From: Saccharomycopsis malanga
Taxonomy: Eukaryota > Ascomycota > Saccharomycetes > Ascoideales > Saccharomycopsidaceae
Assembly (NCBI GenBank): GCA_004014935.1
Contig: CP025322.1
Location: 2,170,001 to 2,234,000 of the forward strand
Length of the DNA stretch: 64,000 nt
Reading direction: 5' to 3'
Below are positions 40,372-50,650 of this stretch, piece after piece; the first letter of the stretch is position 1, and every line of letters begins with the position of its first letter. The notes under the pieces were generated by a model. The model made no database searches and was not told where the DNA came from. It saw nothing but the letters and a program-made list of their open reading frames with translations. A program made the position numbers and the translations under genes.

Positions 40372-40447
40372 TACAACTATTTCATTCTATGCAATGTTAA
40401 TTGAGGAGAAAGCACTACCACCAGCACTGCAAGTTTAGCTAGATAAT
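40372..40447. repeat. about 70-bp duplicated segment, copy 1
   Basis: ACAACTATTTCATTCTATGC, AATGTTAATTGAGGAG and CACTGCAAGTTTAGCTAGA match the segment at 41569-41635 at most positions. Each lies beside a minus SINE. Confidence 0.6.
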
Positions 40448-40450
40448 AGT

Positions 40451-40484
40451 AATAATCTTATGTTTCGAGCCCAGTACATATCAG
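40451..40484 (-). repeat. SINE-like tail stub, minus
   Basis: AATCTTATGTTTCGAGCCCA followed by GTACATATCAGT. Confidence 0.7.
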
Positions 40485-40534
40485 TCAATGTTCTACTTGT
40501 TAATACTGATAGTCAATATAGTTCTTTTGAAAAC

Positions 40535-40712
40535 TAATATCATATATTTCAAGCCCAGTACATATCAGTTTCTTATAAACGCTCTATGTCTAAAGGGATT
40601 TGGTAAAGCCCAATCATGTCCTTTTGATCATAGTTGACTCACCCGTGTTCCTGTTAGGTCCTTTTTCTCTTCTCCAAGAACACTGACCACTGAGCCATAC
40701 GGCGCAGTGGCT
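40535..40712 (-). repeat. SINE-like element, minus, short subfamily, well preserved
   Basis: AATATCATATATTTCAAGCC, GTCTAAAGGGATTTGGTAAA, TTGACTCACCCGTGTTCC, CCACTGAGCCATACGGC. The B box is absent. Confidence 0.9.
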
Positions 40713-40975
40713 AGTTTTTATAAATATTGATTAAAAAAATATTTCCCAGGGAATTTTTTTTGGCAGAATGCTTATACCAAATCCGGATACTATTCTGAAT
40801 TTATACTTTATTCATTTGTAGCATTCTTATAGGATTTCTTATTAATCCATTGAGATTGGTTGGTAACTTAGTTAATCCTTTTCTGTTACTTAATTGGCAG
40901 TTATTTGGAATCTAGCTGTTCCTTTTTTAGTTGAACCATCTCCATAAGAATTCCAGCATTGATTCATCAAAAGCA

Positions 40976-41286
40976 TAATAATAATAATAATAATAATAAT
41001 AATAGCAATAATAATATCATATATTTTAAGCCCAGTACATATCAGTTTTGTATATACGCGCTATGTCTAAGGGGACTTGATAATGCCCAATAATATCCTC
41101 TTAATCATAAACTTCTCACCCAACTGGCTGAAAGTAAGCACTAAACTTTGGTCTAGGTCGTGTTCCAGACAGTTGCACTTGCCTATGAAATCAAGTTCAG
41201 CATCGTAAAAAGCAGCGAGTAAAAGTTTCGTCTTGGGAATCGAACCCGTGTTCCTGTTAGATCTTTTCTCTCTTCTCCGAGAGCAC
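40976..41286 (-). repeat. SINE-like element, minus, long form, with B box; A-box end cut by a microsatellite
   Basis: (AAT)n, AATATCATATATTTTAAGCC, core TTGTATATACGCGC, GTGTTCCAGACAGTTGCAC, GGGAATCGAACCCGTGTTCC, CTTCTCCGAGAGCAC, then (AAT)n begins. Confidence 0.9.
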
Positions 41287-41568
<282 letters not shown>

Positions 41569-41635
41569 CAACTATTTTACTCTATGCAATGTTTATTAAG
41601 TAAGAACCAACACTACAAGTTCAACTAGACAAAAA
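41569..41635. repeat. about 70-bp duplicated segment, copy 2
   Basis: ACAACTATTTTACTCTATGC and CACTACAAGTTCAACTAGAC parallel the segment at 40372-40447. Confidence 0.6.
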
Positions 41636-41729
41636 ACTGAAAAAAATAAGAAAACAAATGGGTCAAACCTTGAAGAATATATAATACAAACGAAACCCAT
41701 GGCAAAATGCAGAATAATAATACAATTTT

Positions 41730-42701
41730 TCAAAAACCTTTTTGATTACCCTCAACAAAGCTTCTGATCTTGGCGACGATATCCAAGATGGCGTCGGTAG
41801 CAGGAGAGTCTTCGTACAAATCGAGAAACGATTGGCCCTCGTCACAGGCTTTGCCTATTCTAGGGTCCAATGGGATGGAGCCTAAGAATGGAATACTGAA
41901 CTCTTGAGCCAAGGCTTTGCCGCCGCCAGTGGTTGCCTTGAAAATCTTGGATTCTCCGTGGCAGTTTGGGCAGACAAACCCACTCATGTTCTCTACAAGG
42001 CCTAAGATCTTGATGCCGGCTTTAAAGCAAAAATTGATTTCTTTCCGTACATCAAGCAACGACACTTCCTGGGGAGTAGTGATTAGCACTGCTCCGTCAA
42101 TGCCGCCCTCGGTCTTTGACAAGTAGTTGTTTATGGTGAGATGCTCATCAGAGGTCCCCGGGGGCGTGTCTATCACGAGATAATCCAACGGGCCCCAGTT
42201 GACGTCTTTCAAAAAGTTTTTAATAAGCAGGTTTTTCTTGCTGCCTCGCCATATAATCGCGGAATCGGACTCAGGAAGCATAAACTGTATGGAGATGAGC
42301 CCTAGATTATCGTCTACGTACACCGGCGACCACCCCAGATTCGACTGGTGGATAATCTCGTTTTCTGCGCCTAGCATTCTTGGTAGCGAAGGACCGCAGA
42401 TATCAAGATCCATGACGCCAATCTCCAATTCCTCATACGACGCCAACGCCCAGCTCAATGTAGACGTGAACGTCGACTTTCCCACGCCTCCTTTTCCCGA
42501 CAAAACCAAGATCTTGTGCTTGATCTCCGCCAAATTGCCGCATATTAACGGTATATCTGGATCTGGCCCTTTCGGTAGCGATTCACACACACTTTGGTTC
42601 GCACACCCTTGACACGCATCCGACTTGCCTGCCTGCTCCGACTCCGGCCCAGGACAGTTCTCGGGCTCTTCTTCCTTCTTATACTCTGTTGCCACCACCA
42701 T
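41730..42701 (-). CDS. NBP35: Nbp35, cytosolic Fe-S cluster scaffold NTPase
   Basis: A 323-residue P-loop NTPase of the Mrp/Nbp35 family, which builds 4Fe-4S clusters for cytosolic and nuclear proteins in the CIA pathway together with Cfd1. The N-terminal ferredoxin-like cluster ligands are Cys 16, 30, 33 and 39 (C-x13-C-x2-C-x5-C), which separate Nbp35 from Cfd1. The deviant Walker A GKGGVGKS is at about 69-76, [14 protein letters not shown] follows, and [16 protein letters not shown] holds switch II. The bridging cluster motif CPNC is at about 244-247. Length equals S. cerevisiae Nbp35 (328). Divergent from BGL2 across 359 bp containing TGCATG/GCATG words (about 42806-42862). Confidence 0.97.
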   Translation of the reverse strand: MVVATEYKKEEEPENCPGPESEQAGKSDACQGCANQSVCESLPKGPDPDIPLICGNLAEIKHKILVLSGKGGVGKSTFTSTLSWALASYEELEIGVMDLDICGPSLPRMLGAENEIIHQSNLGWSPVYVDDNLGLISIQFMLPESDSAIIWRGSKKNLLIKNFLKDVNWGPLDYLVIDTPPGTSDEHLTINNYLSKTEGGIDGAVLITTPQEVSLLDVRKEINFCFKAGIKILGLVENMSGFVCPNCHGESKIFKATTGGGKALAQEFSIPFLGSIPLDPRIGKACDEGQSFLDLYEDSPATDAILDIVAKIRSFVEGNQKGF

Positions 42702-43060
42702 GCTGTACAGACATCCAAAAAGAACAAAACCAATAAATCATTAATCAGCTCCTATCACCAAAAACCGCGAAAAAGAAACCCTCCAAAAAAAAGAGCCATG
42801 TGACACATGCATTGAAATGCAGTTGGATGCATTACCATGCGTTGCCATGCATTGGACCGCATGTTTCAAGATGTCACTGAAGGTGTGTCCTAGTTTGTGG
42901 AGAAGTGTTTCAATGGAGGTAAATTGGTAAGGAGATTTAGTTTCAAGATGGTGGTGTTGATATAATATAAGGGAAACAAAAGGCGTTGGTCTTTTTTTTT
43001 TTTTTATTTTTTTCTTTATATTAATATTTTAGCAATATTAGGGCAATTGATTTTTTCAAC
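42702..43060. promoter_or_regulatory. NBP35-BGL2 divergent promoter
   Basis: Six or more TGCAT/GCATG words at 42806-42862 on the NBP35 side; TATAATATAAG and a long T tract (about 42990-43008) on the BGL2 side. No SINE. Confidence 0.45.
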
Positions 43061-43990
43061 ATGCGATTCAGCACTGGTCTTTTATCTTTATCGTTCATAG
43101 CAGCCACAGCCAATGCTCTTGGAGAGCTTGCGTTCAACTTGGGTGTTCAATCCACGTCTGGAGGATGCAAAACAGCAGACGATTTCAAGAAAGATTTTGA
43201 AAAACTTTCGCCACATAGCAAGACTGTGCGTTTCTATTCAGCCAGTAGTTGCAACTGTTTGTCTGTTCTTGGCCAAGTTGCTGAAGAAAATGGGTTCCAG
43301 GTGTTTGTAGGTATATGGCCTACGGATGCTTCCAATTTTGCCAAAGAGAAAAAGGCTTTGACCGACAATTTGCCCAAGCTTTCTGTCTCCACCATCAAAG
43401 GTATTACCGTTGGATCGGAGTCTTTGTACAGAAAAGATTTGTCAGTGTCTGACCTTGCCAACGCAATCAAGTCCGTCAAGTCTTTGATCAAAGATATCAA
43501 GGACAAAAACGGAAAGAGTTATGGAGATGTCCCTGTTGGTACTGTAGACTCATGGAACATCTTGGTAGATGGAAGCAGCGCACCTGTGGTCCAAGCCTCT
43601 GATATGGTCTTTGTCAACGCTTTTTCATACTGGCAAGGCCAGACCATGGCCAACTCTAGTTATTCGTTTGTTGATGATATCATGCAAGCTTTACAGACCA
43701 TTCAGACCAGCAAGGGCACCAACGATGTAGAATTCTGGGTCGGAGAAACTGGCTGGCCTACTCAAGGCTCAGCATTCCAAGCTAGTCAACCTAGTCTTGA
43801 AAACGCTGCCAAATACTGGAAAGAATCCGTCTGTGGTATTAGAGCTTGGGGAATCAACGTCATCAGCTTTGAGGCTTTTGACGAGTCTTGGAAACCAAAC
43901 ACTTCAGGAACTTCTGATGTAGAAAAGTATTGGGGCGTTTTTGATTCAAACAGAAACTCCAAATACTCCTTGACGTGTGATTTTAATTAA
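43061..43990 (+). CDS. BGL2: Bgl2, GH17 cell-wall endo-beta-1,3-glucanase/transferase
   Basis: A 309-residue secreted protein. It has a signal peptide (MRFSTGLLSLSFIAATANA, cleavage near 19-20) and then the mature GH17 barrel starting LGELAFNLGV. Signatures: VGSESLYRKDLS with the likely acid/base Glu, GTVDSWN, ASDMVFVNAFSYWQGQTM, WVGETGWPT with the nucleophile Glu, and FEAFDESWKPNTSGTSDVEKYWGVF. These match S. cerevisiae Bgl2 nearly block for block, and length is the same (313). Family knowledge: it cleaves beta-1,3-glucan at the reducing end and transfers the rest through a beta-1,6 link, and is non-covalently wall-bound. No GPI signal is seen, as expected. Confidence 0.96.
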   Translation: MRFSTGLLSLSFIAATANALGELAFNLGVQSTSGGCKTADDFKKDFEKLSPHSKTVRFYSASSCNCLSVLGQVAEENGFQVFVGIWPTDASNFAKEKKALTDNLPKLSVSTIKGITVGSESLYRKDLSVSDLANAIKSVKSLIKDIKDKNGKSYGDVPVGTVDSWNILVDGSSAPVVQASDMVFVNAFSYWQGQTMANSSYSFVDDIMQALQTIQTSKGTNDVEFWVGETGWPTQGSAFQASQPSLENAAKYWKESVCGIRAWGINVISFEAFDESWKPNTSGTSDVEKYWGVFDSNRNSKYSLTCDFN

Positions 43991-44590
43991 ATTGTTGACT
44001 TTTTCTTTGTTAGTTGATACATGTTTGCTTTTACGTTTTATGTTATAGTAGTTGAATTGTGTATAATTGATCCTCCTTTTAGCATAGTGCTTATACACAC
44101 AGCATTCTACAAAACTCAATGCGGCCATTGAATTGTAGATCCAGGTTGATGCGAATGGTGAACTTCAATCAGAAAGTGGTTTGATGATGTTGGTGACTTT
44201 TACTGTAAAAAATATGTTTTGACTGAAAGTTGGTAGGAACCACTAAATGCGAATAATTATTGGAAAATATTTGCTTCCGGGAGTCGGTGGCAGCAAAGTT
44301 TGAAATAACGAAAAGGATTACCTTGAAGTTTGTAGAATATTCAATTCTGCACTGTTTCTTACAATGAAGCTGTATTTTTGACTAATAAAAAGGAATATAA
44401 AAGTGTTTTTAGAGATTTAATTTCTCAAACTGTTGTATGAAAGACTGGATTTTTCAACCATGTTTTGCTCTTTGTCTTATAAGAACTATTTGCATTGAAC
44501 ATTTTCTCTGTTAAAAATACTTATTGCAGATTATATGGTAGATGATCAACCTATAAAATTATTACTTTTACACTTTATTATTACTATTAT
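43991..44590. other. BGL2 3' spacer
   Basis: AT-rich, with no gene or repeat recognised apart from poly-A/T runs. Confidence 0.4.
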
Positions 44591-44896
44591 GGCCGAGAAG
44601 AGAATAAAGACCTGGCAGGATAATTTATCAGATAGTATTCAGCAGATAGCACTCTCGGAGAAGAAAAAAAAAGACCTAACAGGATTCCGCACAAGAACGC
44701 TTTTTACTTTCTGCTTTTTACGATGCTAAACATAATTTCATAGGCAAGTGCAACTGAAACATGACCTAGACCAAAGTTTAGTGCTTACTTTCAGCCAATG
44801 AGGTGAAATGATTATGATTAAGAGGATATCACTGGGCTTTTTCAAGTCTCTTATTATTATTATTAATATTATTATTATTATTATTATTATTATTAT
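44591..44896 (+). repeat. SINE-like element, plus, long form, head doubled, tail in (ATT)n
   Basis: GGCCGAGAAGAGAATAAAGA, AGGATAATTTATCAGATAG, GCACTCTCGGAGAAG, an eroded B box, CTGCTTTTTACGATGC, GACCTAGACCAAAGTTTAG, then a direct jump to (ATT)n at about 44850. Confidence 0.8.
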
Positions 44897-44991
44897 GAAA
44901 CAGTTCCAAAATATACTCTTGAAAACTAAAGATAATATGCGTTTTCAAATGAAGAATTTGGAAAACATTCAGCTCATGCCTTACTATTGCC

Positions 44992-45112
44992 AGGTGGCCA
45001 AGTTGGTTAGGCCATGCGCCACGAAAAATAGTGCAGAACTAGTGCAGAATAGTGCAGAAAATAAGTGTGGCGTTCCTCACTTGGGGTTTTGGGACTCGAT
45101 TCCCGCTCTTGA
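44992..45112 (+). pseudogene. tRNA-like fossil with three-fold GTGCAGAA insert
   Basis: GTGGCCAAGTTGGTTAGGCC gives a good D arm (A box) and GGGACTCGATTCCCGC a T arm (B box). Between them CGCCAC (about 45017) and GTGGCG (about 45067) can pair around a loop carrying three copies of AGTGCAGAA. The acceptor stem does not close. It may be a decayed intron-containing tRNA; not a clear copy of the SINE. Confidence 0.4.
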
Positions 45113-45125
45113 CGTTTTGAAGTAG

Positions 45126-46021
45126 TCATCAAAGGTTCTATTGAATTAAATTATAGTTATCCACGTTATTTTGATTTGAAAAACCTAGTCCAACATTTGT
45201 AAATTTTTTGCTATATTCTAGTACAGCTTGCAATGAAAAATATTGGATTCTCGCAGAAATATTGGATATAACAAAAAATTGTAAAATTTGCCAAAAAGTT
45301 GAATCTTTTAAATCATATTCTAGATTCTTTACCGCAACCCAAACCATACAAGAATTATATTTCTATACTCTGTAAAATATAGAGTTCTATGCCATATATT
45401 TTGTATTGATATAGGGCTTTTACATGTTACTTAATAGTGCGAAAGTATCATTTTGTCGAAAATATCACATAATTTGTTAAAATTCGTGTGTATTACTCTT
45501 CAGAGAGGCTTCCTTTATTTCTTGGCATTATGCCATAGTTTTTAATTACTTTCAGCACTATTTGTGCTTTCTTTAGGATTTTAACGAGATTTTATCCCAA
45601 ATAAACTTGAATATCAAGAGCTACAAAAAGTATTGTTTATTATAGGTTCTCAGAGAAAATTACATTAGATAATTATCATTATATATTGTCCAAATAGCAT
45701 ATTTCAACTTTCTCTATATACTGGAAATTTTATGGGGCTCGGTAAAGCGTAATGTGTTCATTAATAAGCTTTATACCTCTGTTCGGGTGAGTCCGTTTTA
45801 AAAAAACTTTTATTACTATTCAACATAAAGTTGCAAATGTTTTAATGTTACTTTGACTATGGTTTGTAATTTTTTCGCTGTTCCAGTTTCTGATTTGCTT
45901 TATTACATTCTCATGTAAGTTGTGTGTTGACTGTAAATTGGCGAACAACTTCTTCCTACATACCAACCTTTGGCAATTACAACACAAACTGTTTCTTCAA
46001 ATTATAAAAATCCTACAACAT
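45126..46021. other. AT-rich spacer
   Basis: No gene, RNA or clear repeat. Faint resemblance to the SINE core near 45730-45790 (GGGGCTCGGTAAAGC) is too weak to call. Confidence 0.4.
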
Positions 46022-46615
46022 CTACCGTCTAGCCCAGCTAGACTGCAATCTACTAGCGGTTGCAGACGACGTCCCACTGTAGTTACTCCGCTGGCCGTTT
46101 TTGAGCCTATCTCTGATAGCGTTTGGCCTACTAGCCAGAGCACCAGAGGCGCCACTACCTGCTGAACTGGCACTACCAGTAGAATTTCTAGAAGACTTGT
46201 ACATGTCATGGAGCGAAGCAGACGCTGGTGTCTGGGTTCTAGCAGACGGGGTTCTATATATGTTATTGTTTGGCCGCTGCGAATGGCTCTGTTGGGGCTG
46301 CCACTTTTGTTCCTGATTTTTTGGTTCATACTGGTTAGCAGAACTAGGTATCGGGTAGAACTTGTTATTTGTAGGCAAATTAGTCGTGTTGTAATTCTCT
46401 ACACTGCCGTTGAACTCTGGGTCGTTTTCAATAAGCCAGTCTGGATATTGGCCTCCTGACTTCTCTTGATAAAACTTGATTAAAGCTTTATGGACCAACG
46501 TCTCATATTCTGTTTTGCCGTCGCTATCATTTCCTAGCGAAAGTGAGCTTAAATTGCTCGTAAGTGATGACGTATTCTGCTTGATTCTTGTCCAAAACCC
46601 GCTCTCTGTTGCCAT
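46022..46615 (-). CDS. MSO1: Mso1-like Sec1-binding exocytosis protein
   Basis: A 197-residue, mostly disordered protein. The N-terminal FWTRIKQNTSSLTSNLSSLS, then YETLVHKALIKFYQEKSGG and YPDWL, reproduces the Mso1 Sec1-binding block as I remember it (FW.K...ST..LS...LS, VHKAL.KYY, FP.WL). The rest is rich in Ser, Asn and Gln, with a basic C-terminus (RPNAIRDRLKNGQR, SSWARR), as expected for the region of Mso1 that binds membrane and Sec4. Family knowledge: Mso1 works with the SM protein Sec1 in SNARE assembly at sites of secretion and in sporulation. Length is close to S. cerevisiae Mso1 (210). Low complexity limits certainty. Confidence 0.72.
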   Translation of the reverse strand: MATESGFWTRIKQNTSSLTSNLSSLSLGNDSDGKTEYETLVHKALIKFYQEKSGGQYPDWLIENDPEFNGSVENYNTTNLPTNNKFYPIPSSANQYEPKNQEQKWQPQQSHSQRPNNNIYRTPSARTQTPASASLHDMYKSSRNSTGSASSAGSGASGALASRPNAIRDRLKNGQRSNYSGTSSATASRLQSSWARR

Positions 46616-46689
46616 TTTTCTCCCAGAATAGTTCTAATATAAACCAGCTACACTTATTCCACAATTATAAACTATTATAATAGTTAAAA

Positions 46690-47040
46690 GGCCACTGGGC
46701 AGGATAGTTGAGTGAACAGGAAGTGCTCTTGAAAAAGAGAAAAAACACCTGTCACGATAGTTTAATGGCTAGTACTGTTGAAAAAGAGTACCTGCCAGGC
46801 TCACGGGTTCGATTCTCCGACTACGAACACTTTTTACTCGCTGCTTTTACAATACTGAACGTGACTTCACAGACCACTGCCTGAAACACGACCTAGACTA
46901 AATAAAGTGTTTACTTTCCAATTCATTGAAATGAGCAAACTATGACGAGTAGCACATGGATTGGTTTTTCCCCACCAAGTCTTGCCAGGTCCCTGTAGAC
47001 ATCGCGGGTGTATATGTATCGGGCTCGAAATATATCATCT
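46690..47040 (+). repeat. SINE-like element, plus, full-length copy (about 350 bp)
   Basis: GGCCACTGGGCAGGATAGTT, doubled head (AAGTGCTCTTGAAAAAGAG and TACTGTTGAAAAAGAGTACC), B box CACGGGTTCGATTC, body CACTTTTTACTCGCTGC to CTTTCCAATTCATTG, core GGGTGTATATGTATCGG, tail GCTCGAAATATATCATC. It lies about 75 bp upstream of MSO1. Confidence 0.88.
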
Positions 47041-47190
47041 TGTCCATTATTAAGTGCACATCGCCTAATACTAGTATTACCACTTTGGTATATGTTATTT
47101 ACCCGGCCTGAGAATTTTTATATATAGTACTTAGTGTTGATGTATTATTGTTAATGATGAAGATGATGATGTAGGTATAACTGTAGAAAT
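47041..47190 (+). promoter_or_regulatory. upstream region of the SPOUT methyltransferase gene
   Basis: A TTTTTATATATAG TATA-like sequence at about 47116-47128 lies 60-75 bp before the ATG. Confidence 0.4.
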
Positions 47191-48393
47191 ATGAGTGCCA
47201 AGAGAAAGAATGAAAGTGTTGAAGGTGTTGTTGATGGCAAGAAGCAATCTGACGATTTAGAAAAAAACCAATCTGACGGCCTGAAAAAAAAACAAGCTGG
47301 TGGAGATGATTTGAAGAAGAAACATAAGAAATCAAAGGCTTACAACTACACTATATGTATACCGAGCACCATAATCTCATCTGGAAATGCAAAAACACTT
47401 GGCCAAGTGACCCAGATAGCGTACGAGGTGGCCAAGGCCGCCACTATTTATAATGTTGCGGAGATAGTAGTTTTGGATATACCCGACAAGTCCGCTAAGT
47501 CCGACGACACTCAGGAAGCTGTTAGAGAAGGCAATAAGATCAAGTTCAATTTCACTGACACCAAGAAAGATGAGGAAGCAAAGTCCGTTGAGGAGCCTGT
47601 TGAAAACAGCGAAAATGCGCTTGCTTTTGCTTCGTTATTGCAGTATTTCGTAACTCCGCCGTATTTGGTCAAATCGGTGTTCAAAGAGACAAAGTATTTC
47701 AAATATGTCTCAAAATATCCTACTTTGACCACCTTGCCATTCATGGTGACCAACTATCTAGACTGTAATGCCATTAACACTTACAGAGAGGGTCTCTCTA
47801 TTCCTGAAAAGACATCGAAACCTAAACATGTGCCAGGAACCAAGGTCAAAAAGGGCAAAAAGGCCGACCGTTTGGCATTAACGAAATACGTCAATGTTGG
47901 GCTCGAGAAGCCTTTGGAGCTAGCCTCTGAACGTATTCCTGTGAACGTGAGGGTCACTGTAAACATGGCAGAGAAAACTATTGCCAGTCCTCATGAAGCA
48001 TATTATTCAGACAAAATCGGCGCCAAGGTGTCTGTAGGCTATCTTGTCCGTATTGCCAAACTGTTCAGCTCGGTATTCACCGAATCGGGGTTCCCTGACG
48101 GTTATACCAGTGCCGTTTATGTTGAAGGAGGCTCTTATTTCTGTAATAAAAATGCGGACGACAATACTAAGCCTATAACCAAGTTAGTTTCTACCAACAA
48201 GTTTGCCAAAAATTCCAATATTTTAGTTATGGTTGGCAAAAAGTCTGATTTCTATACCTCGTTTAAAGACGACAAGTCTCTTAGTGAAGTATCTGAGATT
48301 AATGAGTTTTTCAACTACCAACTTTCCATCCCACCTCTTGTGAGAATCGAGGACGCAATTCTCATAAGTTTGGCCAAGTTGGATTCTATATAG
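47191..48393 (+). CDS. SPOUT-fold putative RNA methyltransferase (YMR310C/YGR283C-like)
   Basis: A 400-residue protein of the family that includes yeast YMR310C and YGR283C and human SPOUT1/C9orf114. A Lys/Asp/Gln-rich N-terminal tail with short repeats (about 1-50) is followed by YNYTICIPSTIISSGNAKTLGQ, the family start, then VAKAATIYNVAEIVVLD, LLQYFVTPPYLVKSVF and a central inserted domain (KKGKKADRLALTKYVNVGLEK). The C-terminal part has TVNMAEK, GAKVSVGYLVRIA, GSYFCNKNADDN and the trefoil-knot-like ending EINEFFNYQLSIPPLVRIEDAILISLAKL. Family knowledge: predicted SAM-dependent methyltransferases linked to ribosome biogenesis; the basic N-terminus suits a nucleolar location. The precise target is not derivable. 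Confidence 0.85.
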   Translation: MSAKRKNESVEGVVDGKKQSDDLEKNQSDGLKKKQAGGDDLKKKHKKSKAYNYTICIPSTIISSGNAKTLGQVTQIAYEVAKAATIYNVAEIVVLDIPDKSAKSDDTQEAVREGNKIKFNFTDTKKDEEAKSVEEPVENSENALAFASLLQYFVTPPYLVKSVFKETKYFKYVSKYPTLTTLPFMVTNYLDCNAINTYREGLSIPEKTSKPKHVPGTKVKKGKKADRLALTKYVNVGLEKPLELASERIPVNVRVTVNMAEKTIASPHEAYYSDKIGAKVSVGYLVRIAKLFSSVFTESGFPDGYTSAVYVEGGSYFCNKNADDNTKPITKLVSTNKFAKNSNILVMVGKKSDFYTSFKDDKSLSEVSEINEFFNYQLSIPPLVRIEDAILISLAKLDSI

Positions 48394-48652
48394 ATTGACA
48401 CAATGGGTAGAACAAGTGGCTAGGTGTATATTAAAATGTACTATTAATGTTTTAGCTATCACAATGTAGGGTTTATCATCCCAAGCGCATTGAGCTTCTA
48501 AAAGAATAAAACTTGACAAGTATAATCAGCATGTTGATTATTAAACTTGGTGAATACTTTTGCAAATACCAAATATAAAACTCTATTAAAACCAAAAAAA
48601 GAAAATATATAAAAGAAAAATCTAACAAGACAACTGTGAAAAAAACAAAGCA

Positions 48653-49234
48653 TCACATCAAGAACAAGGCAGCAAAGCCAATCGCAGCGCCGGAAATTGC
48701 ATTCAAGTTGTTTTTGACACCGTTATTGAAAGCGGTGACGGAAGCATTTTTGGATGCAGAACTGGAAGCATGAGCAGCATGTGATTCATGGCTAACATGG
48801 CTAATATGAGAACTCTTTGCTGATGCTGCAAGAGTAGATCCATGTGACAAGCTTGGTGCTGAAGCTTCAGGAGGCAGGGCTTGGGTGGTAGCGACAGATG
48901 GACTCTGAGGAGCATTTGCGGCAGGAGTTGTAAAATTACCATAACCAGTAGGAGCAGCAGGTGAAGCAGGAGCAGCAGGAGCAGCAGTCAGAGCTGTTAG
49001 AGGACAGTAGACAGTAGTATGGGTGACAACACCTGTTTGGGTTATAGTTTGAAGATAATAACCAGTGGTTTTGACTTGTTCAGAGCAGGCATTATTAGCA
49101 CAAGAGGTGACTGTAAGAACAGTGGTTTGATACTGGCTAACAAAGGTAGTGTCAGTGATATTTGTAGAATTAATAGCAGCGCTGGTAGCCACTGAAGAAA
49201 CGAGAGAGGCAAGTATGGTATTAGAAAGTTTCAT
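48653..49234 (-). CDS. GPI-anchored cell-wall protein (Sed1/Spi1/Pga-like)
   Basis: A 193-residue secreted wall protein. It has a signal peptide (MKLSNTILASLVSSVATSAA), a Thr-rich N-terminal domain with TTVLTVTSCANNACSEQVKT and THTTVYCPLT, the TVTSC..N.C...V and YCPLT motifs common to Sed1, Spi1 and Candida Pga proteins, then an Ala/Pro/Ser spacer and a His/Ser/Ala stretch (SSHISHVSHESHAAHASSS). It ends with an Asn-containing omega region and a hydrophobic C-terminus (ISGAAIGFAALFLM), a typical GPI signal. Three cysteines in the domain may form disulfides. Expected to be covalently wall-linked through beta-1,6-glucan. Convergent with the SPOUT gene. Confidence 0.82.
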   Translation of the reverse strand: MKLSNTILASLVSSVATSAAINSTNITDTTFVSQYQTTVLTVTSCANNACSEQVKTTGYYLQTITQTGVVTHTTVYCPLTALTAAPAAPASPAAPTGYGNFTTPAANAPQSPSVATTQALPPEASAPSLSHGSTLAASAKSSHISHVSHESHAAHASSSASKNASVTAFNNGVKNNLNAISGAAIGFAALFLM

Positions 49235-50049
49235 TGTGAAATTTCAAGAAAGTTTGATTAAAAGTTGAATAAGAATGTTCTATCAGTTTTGGAATAAGAA
49301 GTTTGATCAAAAGTTGAATAAGAAAGCTGAGTAGCAATATATATGATTATATAAGAACCAATGAAACAACTGACAAATGATCGCAGATTTTAAGAAATAT
49401 ATGTGCACGGTATGTCCACCATCAAGTTCCACTACTGCAACGCCTAAATTAGTAGTATATAGTGTTCTGGGGCGAAAGTTCCATGTCCCACTATATTATA
49501 GTCCACCCGAAACGTACCGTTATCCAGTAAACGCATGTTGAGACATCTACGATCCGTGCAAATGTCTATCTTAATAACTGACGTCCATTAGAGTTGTGTT
49601 GGTTAATACTAAAAAAGGTAATTAGATTTAGAATGTGTGATGTTTAAAATATATGTTTTGATAAATCTTGGAACAAAATCGTGGGCATGGGCCACTTTGA
49701 CTGGACCGCTTGATATGCGCTTTAAGTAGTGTCATTGAATTTTCTTATTGAAACATGGCCTTTTATTAAAAGTTTTGGTAAAAAACAGCTACAGATTTGA
49801 ATTTGCTGAGTTTTGTAAAAGAATTCAAGAAAATAACATTCTTGTTTAAAACTCGTATATTGTCCATCATAGGAAAAGCCAAGAACGTTCTGAAAATGAA
49901 ATTATAAGAATTTACAGAAGTAATGAACGTTTGACTTTAAACTAATAAACCGCATTTTCTAAGCAAATTAAAATCATCTTTTGGCTTTAAATTAATAAAA
50001 AAAAACACCGCAATGAAAACTCGAATTTTATAAAATAATAATATTTAAG
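49235..50049. promoter_or_regulatory. long upstream region of the GPI-protein gene
   Basis: Direct repeats GAATAAGAA..GTTTGATCAAAAG close to the start (about 49255-49330). A GC-richer segment with TCCACCCGAAACGTACCG (about 49501-49518) could hold activator sites. No gene seen. Confidence 0.4.
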
Positions 50050-50256
50050 TATATCATTGGTGGTAAACTTCTAGATGTCTAGTCCTATGATTGGGTCAAA
50101 TATACACATTAGATCCCATTATTTCATGTTTATGCCGCTTTTAATTTGCCTTTTTGTTTCGATTCATTGATTCTTGTTGACTAGCCTTATCAATTGATAC
50201 CCATAGCCACTTGTTTCGATATACTTACGAGTCTACACTGTTGTCCAGAACCTTCC
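50050..50256 (+). repeat. second dispersed family, solo-LTR-like
   Basis: TATATCATTGGTGGTAAAC, AGTCCTATGATTGGG, TAGATCCCATTATTTCATG and CATAGCCACTTGTTTCGATA match the copies at 30891 (complement) and 39214/39578. An old copy without coding parts. Confidence 0.5.
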
Positions 50257-50650
50257 AAGCTCTTTTTAGATATAAATTCAGAGTCTAGTATATTGATAAA
50301 CCATGCTTCCTAAGCAAAGTTGGGCCCAATACATTTGCTTGATTTTTATAAAAGTTGTAACTCTCCGTATTTTATAAAAGTTTTAACTTTCCGTATTTTA
50401 TAAAAGTTTCAACTCTCCATATTTTTTATTATTCTTTAAATGCCAAACATAATTACAAAAAAAATTATACTATAACAATTATCGGTAATAATCTTGTATA
50501 ATGATTCAAACACATTTATCAACCATTTCTACCTCCAATCACATACTTTTGAACAGACATGTTCAGAATATCATACTGAATTTATAATACAAGAACTATT
50601 GCTGACATGCGTCAGCATTATAAACAAACATCAAAGAACAAGCTACACAT
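50257..50650. other. TIM22 3' spacer with TATTTTATAAAAGTT repeats
   Basis: CTCTCCGTATTTTATAAAAG-type units occur three times (about 50343-50420). No gene seen. Confidence 0.5.
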